NCBI RefSeq assembly: GCF_030272615.1
Contig: NC_081409.1
Coordinates: 614,716,755 to 614,780,754 of the forward strand
Length of the DNA stretch: 64,000 nucleotides
Source of the DNA: Cryptomeria japonica
Lineage: Eukaryota; Streptophyta; Pinopsida; Cupressales; Cupressaceae
Direction: 5' to 3'
The position numbers were made by a program, and so were the translations under genes. A model generated the notes under the pieces. The model did not search any database. It saw only the letters and a list, made by a program, of their open reading frames with translations, and was not told the DNA's origin. Below are positions 48,081-59,289 of the stretch, in pieces (the first letter of the stretch is position 1; every line of letters begins with the position of its first letter).

Positions 48081-48550
48081 AGTTGTACATCTTTATCAAC
48101 AGCAAAATCAGAATATGTTGCAGCAGCAACTAACTGTACACAGGTACTATGGCTTAAGCAAATGTTGAAAGACATAAAAGTAAAATGCAAGGAACCTATT
48201 ACTATATATTGTGATAACACTGTAGCAATTGATATATCTAAGAATCTGGTATTACATTCTAAAAAAAAACATGTTTCTATCAAACTGAATTTTCTAAGGG
48301 AAAAAGTTGAAGAAAAAAAGATAAAACTGGTTTATGTGAATACGAAACAATAGCTTGCAGGTATTTTCACAAAACCTTTGCCTAAGGAGACTTTTGAATA
48401 TCTCAGAGATCAGCTTGGAGTCATACCACCACCAGTAGAGACTTATATAGTTGATGATTGTCATCAACCGATAGAATTAAAAGACAAATATTTTACTCTG
48501 ATCTTTGATGAGGAAGCTACTTCTCAGGGAGATGGCATATTGAATTGATT
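47945..48550 (+). pseudogene. C1 RNase H and pol C-terminus
   Basis: AYTDANWAGDVDDRKSTTGG, then after a TAG at 48078-48080 TAKSEYVAAATNC, ITIYCDNTVAIDISKN, KHVSIKLNFLREKV and IFTKPLPKETFEYLRDQLG. The acidic residues of copia RNase H (D in YTDA, E in KSEY, D in YCDN) are present. A TAG follows VNTKQ. The frame ends at TGA 48546-48548. Confidence 0.88.
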
Positions 48551-48815
48551 GGTATTTTGTATATGAACTTGGTATTATTATAACTTTGGCATTTGATGTC
48601 AAAGGGGGAGAGATATCTATGGAAAAACACATTAATGGAAAAACACATTATCTTTTAATGAGATATTGGTATTGAAAAACTTTGGATAATACATGTTGCT
48701 CCTAGGGGGAGAGATTGTTGTTTAGGAGAGATTGTTGGTTTTTGGTTGGCATTTTTGTTTTGGCACTTTGATGGTTTTTCCATCTTGTGTTGCCATCAAT
48801 GCCAAAGGGGGAGAT
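48549..48815 (+). promoter_or_regulatory. C1 3' leader with three polypurine-like tracts
   Basis: AAAGGGGGAGAGATAT (about 48600), CTAGGGGGAGAGATT (about 48702) and CCAAAGGGGGAGAT (48803-48815) lie in order, the last directly at the LTR as the working polypurine tract. The same three-tract order is present in C3 (59015-59232, - strand). Confidence 0.75.
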
Positions 48816-49879
48816 TGTTGGTATTTTGGTATGGTTTTTTCATTGATGTCAACACCTACTAAAACACTAGCACTCTAGAGATCCAACAGCATTCACCGGC
48901 AAGCAAGTAACTATTGCATAGTTACTGGTATATAGTTCACCGGCAGGATATAATGATCACCAACACTTGGAATGATATGGAAGACACTTGGTAATGTCGA
49001 AGACATCATGTGGACATTTTTTTTTTGAAGAATTAATCATTCGTATATTCATATTTGCATATTTGCTTTTACCAACAAATAGGTCCAGGGTTACCTAGGG
49101 TTACATCGGGAGGTTTATCTTTTCCAGATCAGCATGGCACGCTATGGAGATGATTAATTATTGTTGTGAATGCATTAAGCCGACATGTTTAATTGGTTAT
49201 TGCATCAGATATTATATTGTTTGTAAAATGTTTTTATTGTAATATCTTGTAGAGCCAACCTACTAAAATTGGTCTTAGGTTATGGTATAAATCTAAGATC
49301 TTATTTGTAAAATCGAATGTGGAATGCCAAAAAGAATTCTGAGAAGGTATATGCAAGATCAAGCAGAGCTATACACGAAGACATCATTTGAAGGTGAAGA
49401 TAGGTTTTTGTGGAAGCATATCAGCATTACACCGGTACTGAACCCAGCATATGAAGATGCTATTTTGTGCAGTACATTCTTATTGGATTTAACCATCCAA
49501 CTATAGTCAGTGTGACTCCCTTTTGTGATTGAGTAGTGAGCTCTAGGATGTTGGCCTTTCTGCATGTGCAGACCCCATTTATGTACACTTACTATCTGTA
49601 GTAGTATCATCTAATTGTGGGTAAGGTTTCCCACCGTGGTTTTTCCCCTTACAAGGTTTCCACATAAAAATATTGGTGTTATGTGTTGTGGATGACTTTG
49701 TGTTTATGTTTCATACATTAAACTTTACCGGTATAGCAATTAACTGTTAACACTATCTACTGGCATACTTAACTGGTTTACTGGTATTAAGCATTAAGTT
49801 GGTTAAGTTGTTTTTGGTTTGAAATTTGTTGGCAATTGATTCACACCCCCCCCCTCTCAGTTATCTCTGGGACCTAACA
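48816..49879 (+). repeat. C1 3' LTR
   Basis: It has canonical TG start and ACA end and matches 39943-41018 apart from about 45 substitutions, a missing GCATATTT unit and a shorter C tract. Confidence 0.93.
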
Positions 49880-49884
49880 CTTAC

Positions 49885-52800
49885 TTTATGGGATCTATTT
49901 TATTCAAAAATCGGCCCCATCATTGGTTCCTAAAAGGCCACTACCAGTTGGTTAGGATTCTCTCTAGGACCTAATCTTGTTCCCCTATGTTTAAAATATA
50001 TGGCACCTTGAATTTTTATTATGTCTCAATTTACTCAAATGGTCAAATTTATACTCTGTAAGTTTCACCCACTTCCCTGTAAAATTTAGCAATGTCCTTG
50101 TTTTTACAATATCTATGTGTGGGGAAGAAAGGAGCATTAAGTGTGTTGACCCCACAATCTAGCGATGTGATGGCATGTTGCCCAGTCCAGTGCATGGGTT
50201 TATGGATAAAGAAGAGGAGGAAGATTTAAGGTATATATGTAACCCTACATTACAATGAATGTTGTGTGGGTAAGGTGAAGTACTTTGTGGCTATGTGAGA
50301 ATAAAAAAAGGATGGATCTAAGGTGGTCCCTACCGAGGAACGTGGCGCATTTGTGTAATACAAGAATAATTAGTTTTTAATATCTTGTGGTTCTTAAGGG
50401 TTTGTGATGGGTTGTCAATTGTTGATAGTGTCATGTGGACAGAAATGAGTTAATTGATAAGAAATTGGGTTTTTTTGTGCTCGGGAATATTGACAGCTGC
50501 ATTTTAAAGTCTAGCATGAGTTCCCAATAAAAAAGGTCTTGATAATCAATGCAATCCCCAATTATTAGCCATGTCATAGAAATTGCAAGGATGTCTTAGT
50601 AACTTTGTAAAATCCCAAAAAAATTGTGGCAAAGGTTCTTGTAGCTATTAAATGTTGTACATATGTTAGAAAATCAAGGCCATTATGAACATCGCACTGA
50701 AGCTTCCTAATGAAGAAATAGCCAAAAAGGATGATTTGCACAAATCAATGCAGTGTCCAAATAAGATCGAATGTGTGAGCATAGCCAATAGTTGTTATTA
50801 CTTTATGCATGATCATTACAATCTAGTGGTGGTATTAAATATAAGCTACATAGAAAGATTGTGAAGGATAGGTATGTCCATGGCAATCAATAGTCTCTAT
50901 TAATTCGAGCTATTTCTTTATTTGCATTGGTAGAAAAATGAAGCACATGGAGATTACAATGATTTTTTTGAAATTTGGACATGGATGGTCAAAGGATCAT
51001 GTTGTAGATAAATTGCATAAATCTTGAAGAAAAGAGAATTGATGTCCAACCTTGTAACCAAAGGGGTATTGAAAAGGAAAGAGATTGATAGAGAGATGTT
51101 GAAACTTTTTAGTGCAACTACAGAATTTATCTGTGGTTTAAAAATAATTCTACTTCCTATGACAATCACTTTTTCCCTTTTAGATGGGAGAACTATGGAG
51201 ACAACAAAGGGTGGGAACCTTGAAGATTCAGGTTTGGAGCCATACAATCCTTCTTGTTAGGAATTCTCAAAGTTCTCCTCCACCAGGATGAGTAACAAGA
51301 ATTTATCATTTTGGTCTTCTCTCTATCAATAACCATCAATGGTTGGTGGTAATTTGGCTTATAAAGTGGTTATTTTGTATGGAGGCACTCTGACCTTGGC
51401 ACCAAAGCTTTCATGTATCTCTTCAAACTAACCTAGTAGTTTCATTAGAAGACAAGACCGAGGCAACTAATTCTACTAGGTAATATTCTCTTGTGAACAT
51501 GCTAGTAGTTTAAAATTATGAGACACGTGTTAAATGGCCTAAAGCTTGTTGCATTCCTTGATATTATAAAAAGTAATAACATGCCCTTGATTAAGGATTC
51601 AAAAAAATTGTATTTTGGGTGTGTAGAAGAAGGGCTATGTATATCTAGGGTTTAGTAATCTCACAAAGAAGGAGAATCTTTCTTTCACTCTATAAATTTT
51701 AACTAGTTATGGATAGAATGTTTAAATGTTGTAGAGATTGTCTCCCTTTGTATTTTCAGAACTCATACAAATCATAATATTAAGGATGCTTTGATTTGTC
51801 TTGATTTTTCTTTGTCAATGTGTGACTGTGTTTATGGATTTCCTTCAAGGAAGGAATTAAATTATGTCTGCAAGCTATAGTGAATTTCGGAAGTGTCAAA
51901 TGGATTAACAAGAATAACTTATGTGACTAATGAATTGAGGTGTATTAATCTTAGGCATTAATTTCATGAAGACTCACTAATTAGAATTTTTTATAGTATG
52001 GGTTTATTCTCTTAATTTGTGGGTATGACTTTGTTCCCTGGGATACACACTGGCCTACAAATATTGCTTAGAATGTGTTTCAAAAACATGCTATAATACT
52101 CTCTTTATTTCCCTTTCTTTCTTTCTTCAAGAAATGTAGAGGGTAGATTTTAGTATGCACACTTCGTGTCCCCTCATACCCTTTGAGTGATGAAAATTTT
52201 ATTTTCTTAGTAAACCTCAAAGTCAGTGGGATTAAGAATGAATATAGAGTTAATTATTTTGTCCCCATATGATTGAGAAACATCTACCATTTGTAAACCT
52301 ACACATTATAGTAGTTTTATGAGTATAATAAGTATATAGGTCCAAAATAGGAATACCCTCCTGAGTTAGGTAGAGCTCGAAGTGAAGAAGGATAGGTATA
52401 GCCTTATTAAGTTGTTTCTTCTCATCTATATCATGTTGATAGTGCAAATTGAGTGGTACATGTTCGTAATACCATAACCTAGGAGTTTTATTTTTCCTTA
52501 GGGCAGGAGGTAGCAAGAAAAATCATCAACACATTGGTGAAAACCTATTTACAAGAGTCAAGGTAAATAAGTCAGATCCACCATCTATTTGGATACTCAT
52601 CATATTTTCTCACATCATTTCACCCTACATCTGCATCCCAACATCCCTTTCCTATCCAAGCAGGAACTCTTCTCTTATTAACCCACATCCACACATTTTA
52701 TTATTCATCCTCGCTCCCTCTTTTTAAGATGATGAGCTATATTTTGAACTATGAATAAGGATTGTCCTAGTACAGTGAGATTTTATCCCATCACACTGAT

Positions 52801-53600
52801 CTTCCCTCGTATTCTAAGATTTTATCATCAAACTAGTCTTCTTATTGACTTGCGCATCAACTAAGCACCCATTCACACCATGCTATTTGAACCTTAGTGA
52901 TGATGTTCATATATGTTGGCATCCACTTGCACCTCCATATGCTCTATTGCCTAAATTAGTCTCATTAGTCACCTTTTCCCATCAAGATGCATCCTTCCAA
53001 TGTATGGTATTTTATCACAATCCTAGTCCTACTCCTGGCAAGAGACGTCAGTTGGCCATGTGTATGTCATTTACATGATTGCTATTTTCACTATGATTTA
53101 CATTTTGTGTCTCATGACTACTCCTATCTAGGGCTACCTTGATCATCCTATATCTTGCTATGTCTTGGGTTGGTGTATATTGGAGTATCTTTTATGGTAT
53201 GGCATGCTTGATGGTTTCTATTATATGATCTTGTAGTCTCATGTTTACATCATTATGGTGTTTGTGAACCTATGTGCACTAAGATACCTATTGTCTGAGT
53301 CTATTCAATGCCTTGGATATTCACAACATCCTGATTCCTATAATCAGTGGTGTATATAATCCATGGTAAAATCAAACTAGGCTTGCTCTCTACATCTACA
53401 GTACAACAAAAATTCCCATCCATTCCATTCATTCATCTCATTTCGTCCATTAATCTTGAATACTCCAATTTATTCAGTCCCCTTCCTCATTTCACCCATT
53501 CTCCTATCTAGCCCCCTTCATGTATTATCAGTGGTTCATTACAAAAAAAAACTCATTTCCACTCATTGCATTTTCACTTGCATCAATTTCATTCATACTA
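49885..53600. other. Unassigned AT-rich DNA, probably T1 3' non-coding sequence
   Basis: I see no protein homology, RNA gene or repeat structure in 3.7 kb. By position it lies between T1 pol and the T1 antisense PMD gene, equivalent to 20500-21700 in T2 but longer. Short ORFs here look random. Confidence 0.4.
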
Positions 53601-54479
53601 TCATTGTATTGCATATCATATTAAATTTCAGCTTTGCATTATATTATTAAGCACATAGTTGTCTTTATCATTAGATTCATTTTCATGCATTTTTAGATAT
53701 TCATTATCATATAGAACTGCATGTTGCATGATAAATTATATTCTTTGCATTAGGGTTCATTCACATTAATTCATTTTACATATTAGGAGCTTTGTTCATA
53801 AGAATATATTTTCATCTTATTTAGGTGTGATTTGCATATCATTTTCACTTATTCATTGTCATTCATTAGGATTCATTATGACTCATCCAAGAAGCATTTT
53901 TAGTTCATCCAATTTTAGTTTACATATTAGTTCTGCATATCATTATAGTTCATATACATTCCTTTCCATCTAATTGTCATATTAAGCATGCCATCCATCT
54001 ATTACATCACATTCCACTTATCTCATTTCAAATCCATCTCATATCATGATAACATACATTACATACATAAGCATATAGATCATATCATTATCTCAAAAAA
54101 GAATGCATATCATACACATTACACCCTACATACATCATAAGTTAGACATAATCATAAACATAAAAACACACACATATGCACATCATACATACATACATCC
54201 TACATCCACAACATGTTAGGAACATGGCATATAAAAATCATAAAATAAACCATAAACATATGCATACACAATATAAACATGCATCCATCCCACATCATAA
54301 ACACATCAGGTCATCATAATTATCATAAAGCATTAACCACTTGTCATAATCAATCATCATCACATAGATCTCCAAAATTCATAATAAAGTCCATCAATAA
54401 AGTACATCAAATAAATCACTCCCAAAAATTATGACTCGTCTCATATATCTCAAAACATATAGCGTGTCTGATCATAATA
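53601..54479 (-). other. CAT/TATG-rich tract, 3' flank of the second PMD gene
   Basis: On the - strand it is rich in TATGATGTATGTTTATG-type words, like the 3' flank of the T2 PMD gene (20067-20500). The shared style and position suggest homology. No coding sequence is seen. Confidence 0.45.
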
Positions 54480-55780
54480 CAATGAAAATATTGCCCCAAG
54501 GGGTCAAAATGTCACACAAATGGGAGCTAGTTTGTTCTCTCTCAAACTCCTACACATGGATCAACCCACCTGCTAGATGGTCCTATAGGAGGTGCTCGAG
54601 GTTCCCTCATCCCAATTGACTCACCCCGCTACTGGCTCTGAGCTCTATGAGATTGGGTGCTCTTTGTGAACTATGTTGCTCTCTGGCCTACTAGAACTAC
54701 TTGATGATAGAGATCTCTATAGTACTGAGTCTATCTATCCATCCTCTCTATTTGCTAGTGGCCACTTGTAATCTCTACCAAAACTGGTGCTAGACCTCCT
54801 AGAATCAGTAGTTGTCGAGCCACATCCCTCTCCCCTTGGACGTGAGTAACATCTAGCTCCACTCAAACCAATCAAGCCTTGAGTTCTTGAATCTTCCCAT
54901 CCACCCTCTCCAGATCCTACACCATCTCCCCTCCTTGGGATACCTCTAACATCTTGAAGGTAGTCTATGCCTCTATCTAGTAGCTATCTCTCTCAGCTAT
55001 AGTTGCCTCGAGATCCACTCACATGTCATCCCCCTCCCTCCTTGTTCTATCTACCTATCCTTGAAAAATTTCCACTTGGGTCCACTTCTTCTCTACCCTC
55101 CCTCTCTGCACTACCAACTCATCCTCAAAACTACATGCACAAGCTCTCTCAGTGTCCCACTCCAAAAGAACTTGGTCAAAGGCTACCTGCAGTACATGTC
55201 CCTATAGATCCTGCCCTAATTTCCCTCCCTGTGCTTGCACCTCTACCAATTCCTATACCTATGAATCCTATTCTCTAAGAGCCTCTCTTGCCCAGCCCTA
55301 CAGGCCTCATCCCTATGGATCCTATCCTGCATGCCCCTATCCATCTCCCGTGTGTGCATGTGCTATCGACTATACCTATAACCACGATTGTGCATGACCT
55401 CCTCTCCTAAGCACTTGTCAAATCTATTTGGGTCCTTCATCTCCAGTTACATTTGCCTCTCCCCCTACTACCTCATCAACCAATGGTGCAACCTCAATGA
55501 CCTCCAACTCCCCTTGAATATACAACCATACTAGTTGGTGCACCTCCCTCCAAGTGGCATATACTCCTATACACCCGAGATCAATAACATCCTATCACTC
55601 ATCCCACGCCATTCTCTAGATCCTTGTCCAAATCAAAAACCTCAAATGACCCAATAGCATCACCCCAGGTGGATGTCTCCCTAGTAGTCCAGGGATGTGT
55701 TTGATCCTCCCTGACTATATCCTACTGCATAATAAACTAGTGCATCACCCTATGAGGCAAGCACTACATTTTTAGCATCA
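54480..55780 (-). pseudogene. PMD-like gene fragment, C-terminal half, antisense to T1
   Basis: On the - strand, from 55780, the text PHRVMHQF, MQQDIVRE appears, aligning with VGRQFGRIQWMPW of the T2 PMD gene and with the R-Q-F-G motif of PMD proteins. An acidic stretch (FEVFDLDKDLENG) and, after indels, a charged coiled coil follow: VDLEATIAERDSY, DLERVDGKIQELKA, then TQYYRDLYHQVV, which parallels DYWRDLYYG of the T2 copy. In the coiled coil I count ten stops, seven TAG and three TGA. The N-terminal half is cut off by C2 at about 55780. Orientation and position relative to T1 pol match the T2 arrangement. Confidence 0.6.
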
Positions 55781-58099
55781 CAACTGGAAGATCATGATAT
55801 ATGCCTATTATGTTCCTCAAAATGGACCGGTTACTATTGTTGAGATCAAGGATAATGAAAATAACATTAGAGCCAAGGAAGCGTTGTTGAGTGCCCTGAC
55901 TGATTTAGAGATGACTAATGTGATGGGACTTCAAACTGCACATGAGATCTGGGAGAAGCTTGAGACCTTGTATGAAGAGATAAACAAGTCAAGTTTGTTA
56001 AGTTGCAGAGTTTGAAAGGGAAGTATGAGATGCTGAAAATGGGTGAAGATGAGAACATAAACTCTTTCATGGCTAAGGTGAATGATCTTTTCCTAGGTAT
56101 CAAATGTGTCAGTGGAACCCTTGAAGAAGATGAAATTGTTGCTAAGGTACTGATATCATTGCCTCCTACTTACAAACATAAGTAGTTGCAATTGATGAGA
56201 TCTAGAGTGTGACTACTGTGACAAGAGATATGTTGGTTGGAAAGATTGTTGCATTTGAACTTAGTGAGTTTGGTGAAATAAATAGGAAGTTTGAGATGAA
56301 ATTTAGAGAATTTGTATCTGGAAAGTAGAAGTATGATCCTGAAGAATGTAGAATATCCAGATATGAAAGAGAAAGAAAGAGAATTGGATGAATTTGAAGC
56401 ATTGATTGCCCTGAGATTGCCTAAAGGAGCCAGCAAGTATGATGGTAAATTACCTTTGAAATGTTTATCTTGTAATAAGATAGGACATTTTGCTTCTAGG
56501 TGTTCGGAGAGAATGTCTAAGTATGATAGGCATGATAAATTTGATAAGCATGATAGGAATGATAGGTATGAGAAGCATGAGGAGTATGATAAGCGTTACA
56601 AGCCTAAGCAGAAGTATAAACATCAAAAGAACTATTATTATTCTATTGATGAAGGTGTTATAGATGAAGAATCAGAAGGATATTAAATTTTGTTTATTGA
56701 TATTAAAAAAGATGGATCGGTACCTATTGAATCCACAAGTTGCACTATTGAGGAGAAAGATGAATGGGTGATTGACAGCAATTATTTACATCATATGATC
56801 TGTGATAAAACAAAATTTGTGAATATGGAGAAGTATGATGGTGGAATAGTAATATTTGGATATGACAAAGCCTGTGTGATCCATGGTAGTGGTTCTATTT
56901 CCTTTGATGGTAAGCATAACACTAATGATGTCTTGTATGTTGAAGGTTTAGAGCATAATCTTGTAAGTGTTGGATAGATGGTTGACAAAGGTTATGATTT
57001 ACAATTCAAGAATGGAAAATGCAAGATCCTAAATGCCTCTGGTATAGAGATTGCATCACGAACTAAGACTGAAGGTAATATCTTTCATTTGAATGCTAGT
57101 GAGAAAAGTTGATTGATTGCCCAAATTGATGAAATTTAGTTATGGCATAGGAGAATGTGTCATGTTAATTTTGACTCAATGATTAAGATCAGTTCTACTC
57201 AAGCTGTTAGAGATTTGCCTAAACATGTTAAGTCTACTAATCCGGTATGTAATGAATATCAAATGCATAAGCAAACAAGAATTCCTTTCAAGAGTAAGCA
57301 GTATACATCTAATGGATTGCTATATCTTGTGCATACTAGCCTATGTGGACATACAAATATAAGAAGTGTGCAGGTTGATAGATATTTTATGTTGTTGATT
57401 AATGACTATTCCAGGATAGTGTGGGTTGCCTTTTTGAGGGAAAAATTCGAAGCATTTGATAAATTCAAGATATTCAATGCAAAAGTTGAGACTAAGACTG
57501 GACTGAAGCTGAAATGTCTAAATCGGACAGAGGAGAATTTTGTTTTGGTGAATTTGACTCATTCTATGAGAAGCAAGGGATTAGAAGACAATTATCTACT
57601 CCTAGAACCCCATAGCAGAATGGGGGTATTTAAAGGAAGAACAGAACTATCTTGGATGCTGCAAGGACTATGTTTATTGAAGGGAATTTTCCAAAAATCT
57701 ATTGGAGAGAAGTTGTTAGCACTGTTGTTTACACATTCAACTGACTACATATAAAAGGTGATAGTATTAAGACTCCTTATGAGATATGGTTTGGTCATAT
57801 TCCTATTGTGATATATTTTAGAATTTTTGGAAGTAAGTGTTATATCAAGAAAGATGAGGATATAGGAAAGTTTGATGCAAGAAGTGATGAAGGAATTTTC
57901 TTGGGATATTCAACAAAGAGAAAATCCTACCATGCTACAATAAGAGACTAAGAAAGATAGTGGAAAGTACAAATGTGAAGGTTGATGAGAACTATGGAAA
58001 AGAAATCAGAGCATGCAGATATGATGATGATCAAAATGTTGTCTTAACACAAATTTAGACTAAAGAATTGAAGTAGAATGATCTCATAGAGGCATCTAA
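55781..58099 (+). pseudogene. Copia element C2, 5'-truncated gag-pol
   Basis: There is no 5' LTR: coding sequence starts abruptly with WKIMIYAYY. UBN2-type gag (AKEALLSALTDLEMTNVMGL, AHEIWEKLETLYEE, YEMLKMGEDENINSFMAKV) is followed by a CCHC knuckle (CLSCNKIGHFASRC, about 56460-56505) and a KHDRNDRYEKHEEYDKRYK-like basic tail. The protease-like motif reads VIDSNYLHH, so the DSG glycine and cysteine are lost. Pre-integrase (LWHRRMCHVNFDSM) and part of integrase follow, where HTDLCG has become HTSLCG, so the first Asp is lost. The frame decays into integrase C-terminus (DEGIFLGYSTK) and ends where C3 is inserted at 58100. It is close to C1 in sequence. Confidence 0.85.
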
Positions 58100-59014
58100 T
58101 GTTGGAATCCAAGAGCATTGAGAAGGGGGGTGAATCAGTGTTCTACCAGAATGATCAAATTTAACCTTATTAAAACATGCATTCACCAATATATATACCA
58201 GTACATATAAGATTGAAATAAGTAAAGCAACCAATAAGCCAACCACACAAATGAATACCATAACATAGAGAATTATACATGGAAAACCTCAAAGAAAAAA
58301 AATGATGGTGGGATTTGTGACTCACAATACCAATCCACTGGCCATATGAAGAGATATTACAAAATAAAGGGGCATGCACTTGCAGGAAGGCTTACAACCT
58401 AAAGCACACTGCTCAATCACAAAAGGAGCCTCACTGACTACATACAAATCTAGACTACAATCCGAAGAAATGATTGAACTACAATGATAGCATCTTCTAT
58501 GCCTAAATACAATTTCAGTTAAGCTCTATCTGTTTTGGTCTGAAACCCTAAACCCTTACCAGAATACCCTCTTACATAAATATCCTCACATACATGATTT
58601 ATCTCATATATTTTGCATCTCCACTACATTCCATAACCTTACATCCTACATATTACAAAATGATCTAATCAACTAACCTATATACCCTTTTACAATCCAC
58701 CATGCCTTATGTCGGCTTACAAAGATAATTACAATATGAATATGCATGTTGGCTCAATAACATAAACACATGAATATCAAAAACAATTGTTGATGTCAAA
58801 TCTCCCAAATGATGTCTCCATACCAGTACCAATAACTTGAATATAAACCATGTTGGCTTGCATTACCGGTAACCAAAGAATTCCTTCCAACCTGTCGGTG
58901 TCGGTGTCGATGAAGTGTCTGTCAGTACACAACTAAACTAAAATATGAAGTCAAAACATGTTGCCATCAATGACAACATATTGAAACCAATGAATTGAGT
59001 GTCAATTGCCAACA
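58100..59014 (-). repeat. C3 3' LTR
   Basis: It begins TGTTGGAATCC and ends GCCAACA on the + strand. The part near 58385-58445 (AACCTAAAGCACACTGCTCA, ATCACAAAAGGAG, CACTGACTA) matches the reverse complement of C1 LTR near 40620-40690 and 49500-49560. Confidence 0.85.
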
Positions 59015-59289
59015 ATCTCCCCCTTTGGCATTGATGGCAACACTCACATGAAAAATGATCATGGTTTCCATCTATCAATTTCATCTTGAGCCTGCTCCCC
59101 CTAAGTTGAATATCCATTTGAACAAAATACTCCATACTTCCTAAATATTTTTTAACTATACTACAACTTATGTATACAAATCCTTAAGTTTTTCACATCA
59201 ATATCTCTCCCCCTTTGACATCAATGCCCAAAAATAAAAAAAATCGAGATGAAGAAGGAAAGATTGTACAAAGAATGTCCCATAATACC
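59015..59289 (-). promoter_or_regulatory. C3 3' leader with three polypurine-like tracts
   Basis: On the - strand GATGTCAAAGGGGGAGAGAT (about 59230), CTTAGGGGGAGCAGG (about 59105) and GCCAATGGGGGA-like GCCAAAGGGGGAGAT (59029-59015) stand in the same order as in C1. The last one abuts the LTR. Confidence 0.75.

Larger units (their letters stand above)
39943..49879 (+). mobile_element. Complete 9.9-kb Ty1/copia retrotransposon C1
   Basis: LTRs of 1,076 bp (39943-41018) and 1,064 bp (48816-49879), TSD CTTAC (39938-39942; 49880-49884), a tRNA-Met primer-binding site TGGTATCAGAGC (41021-41032) and a polypurine tract (48804-48815) define the element. Gag and pol follow copia order (gag, protease, integrase, RT, RNase H). 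About 45 LTR differences (roughly 4%) can be counted. It is inserted in the 3' region of T1. The left LTR begins TA instead of TG. A 3.24-kb solo LTR interrupts gag. Confidence 0.95.

Noticed and set aside
49885-53600. Possible host gene in the largest unassigned stretch
   Set aside because: Short random-looking ORFs only, no splice-consistent frame or known motif.
55003-55397. Proline-rich ORFs on the + strand
   Set aside because: They are the complement of the - strand PMD coiled-coil/linker region and match nothing.
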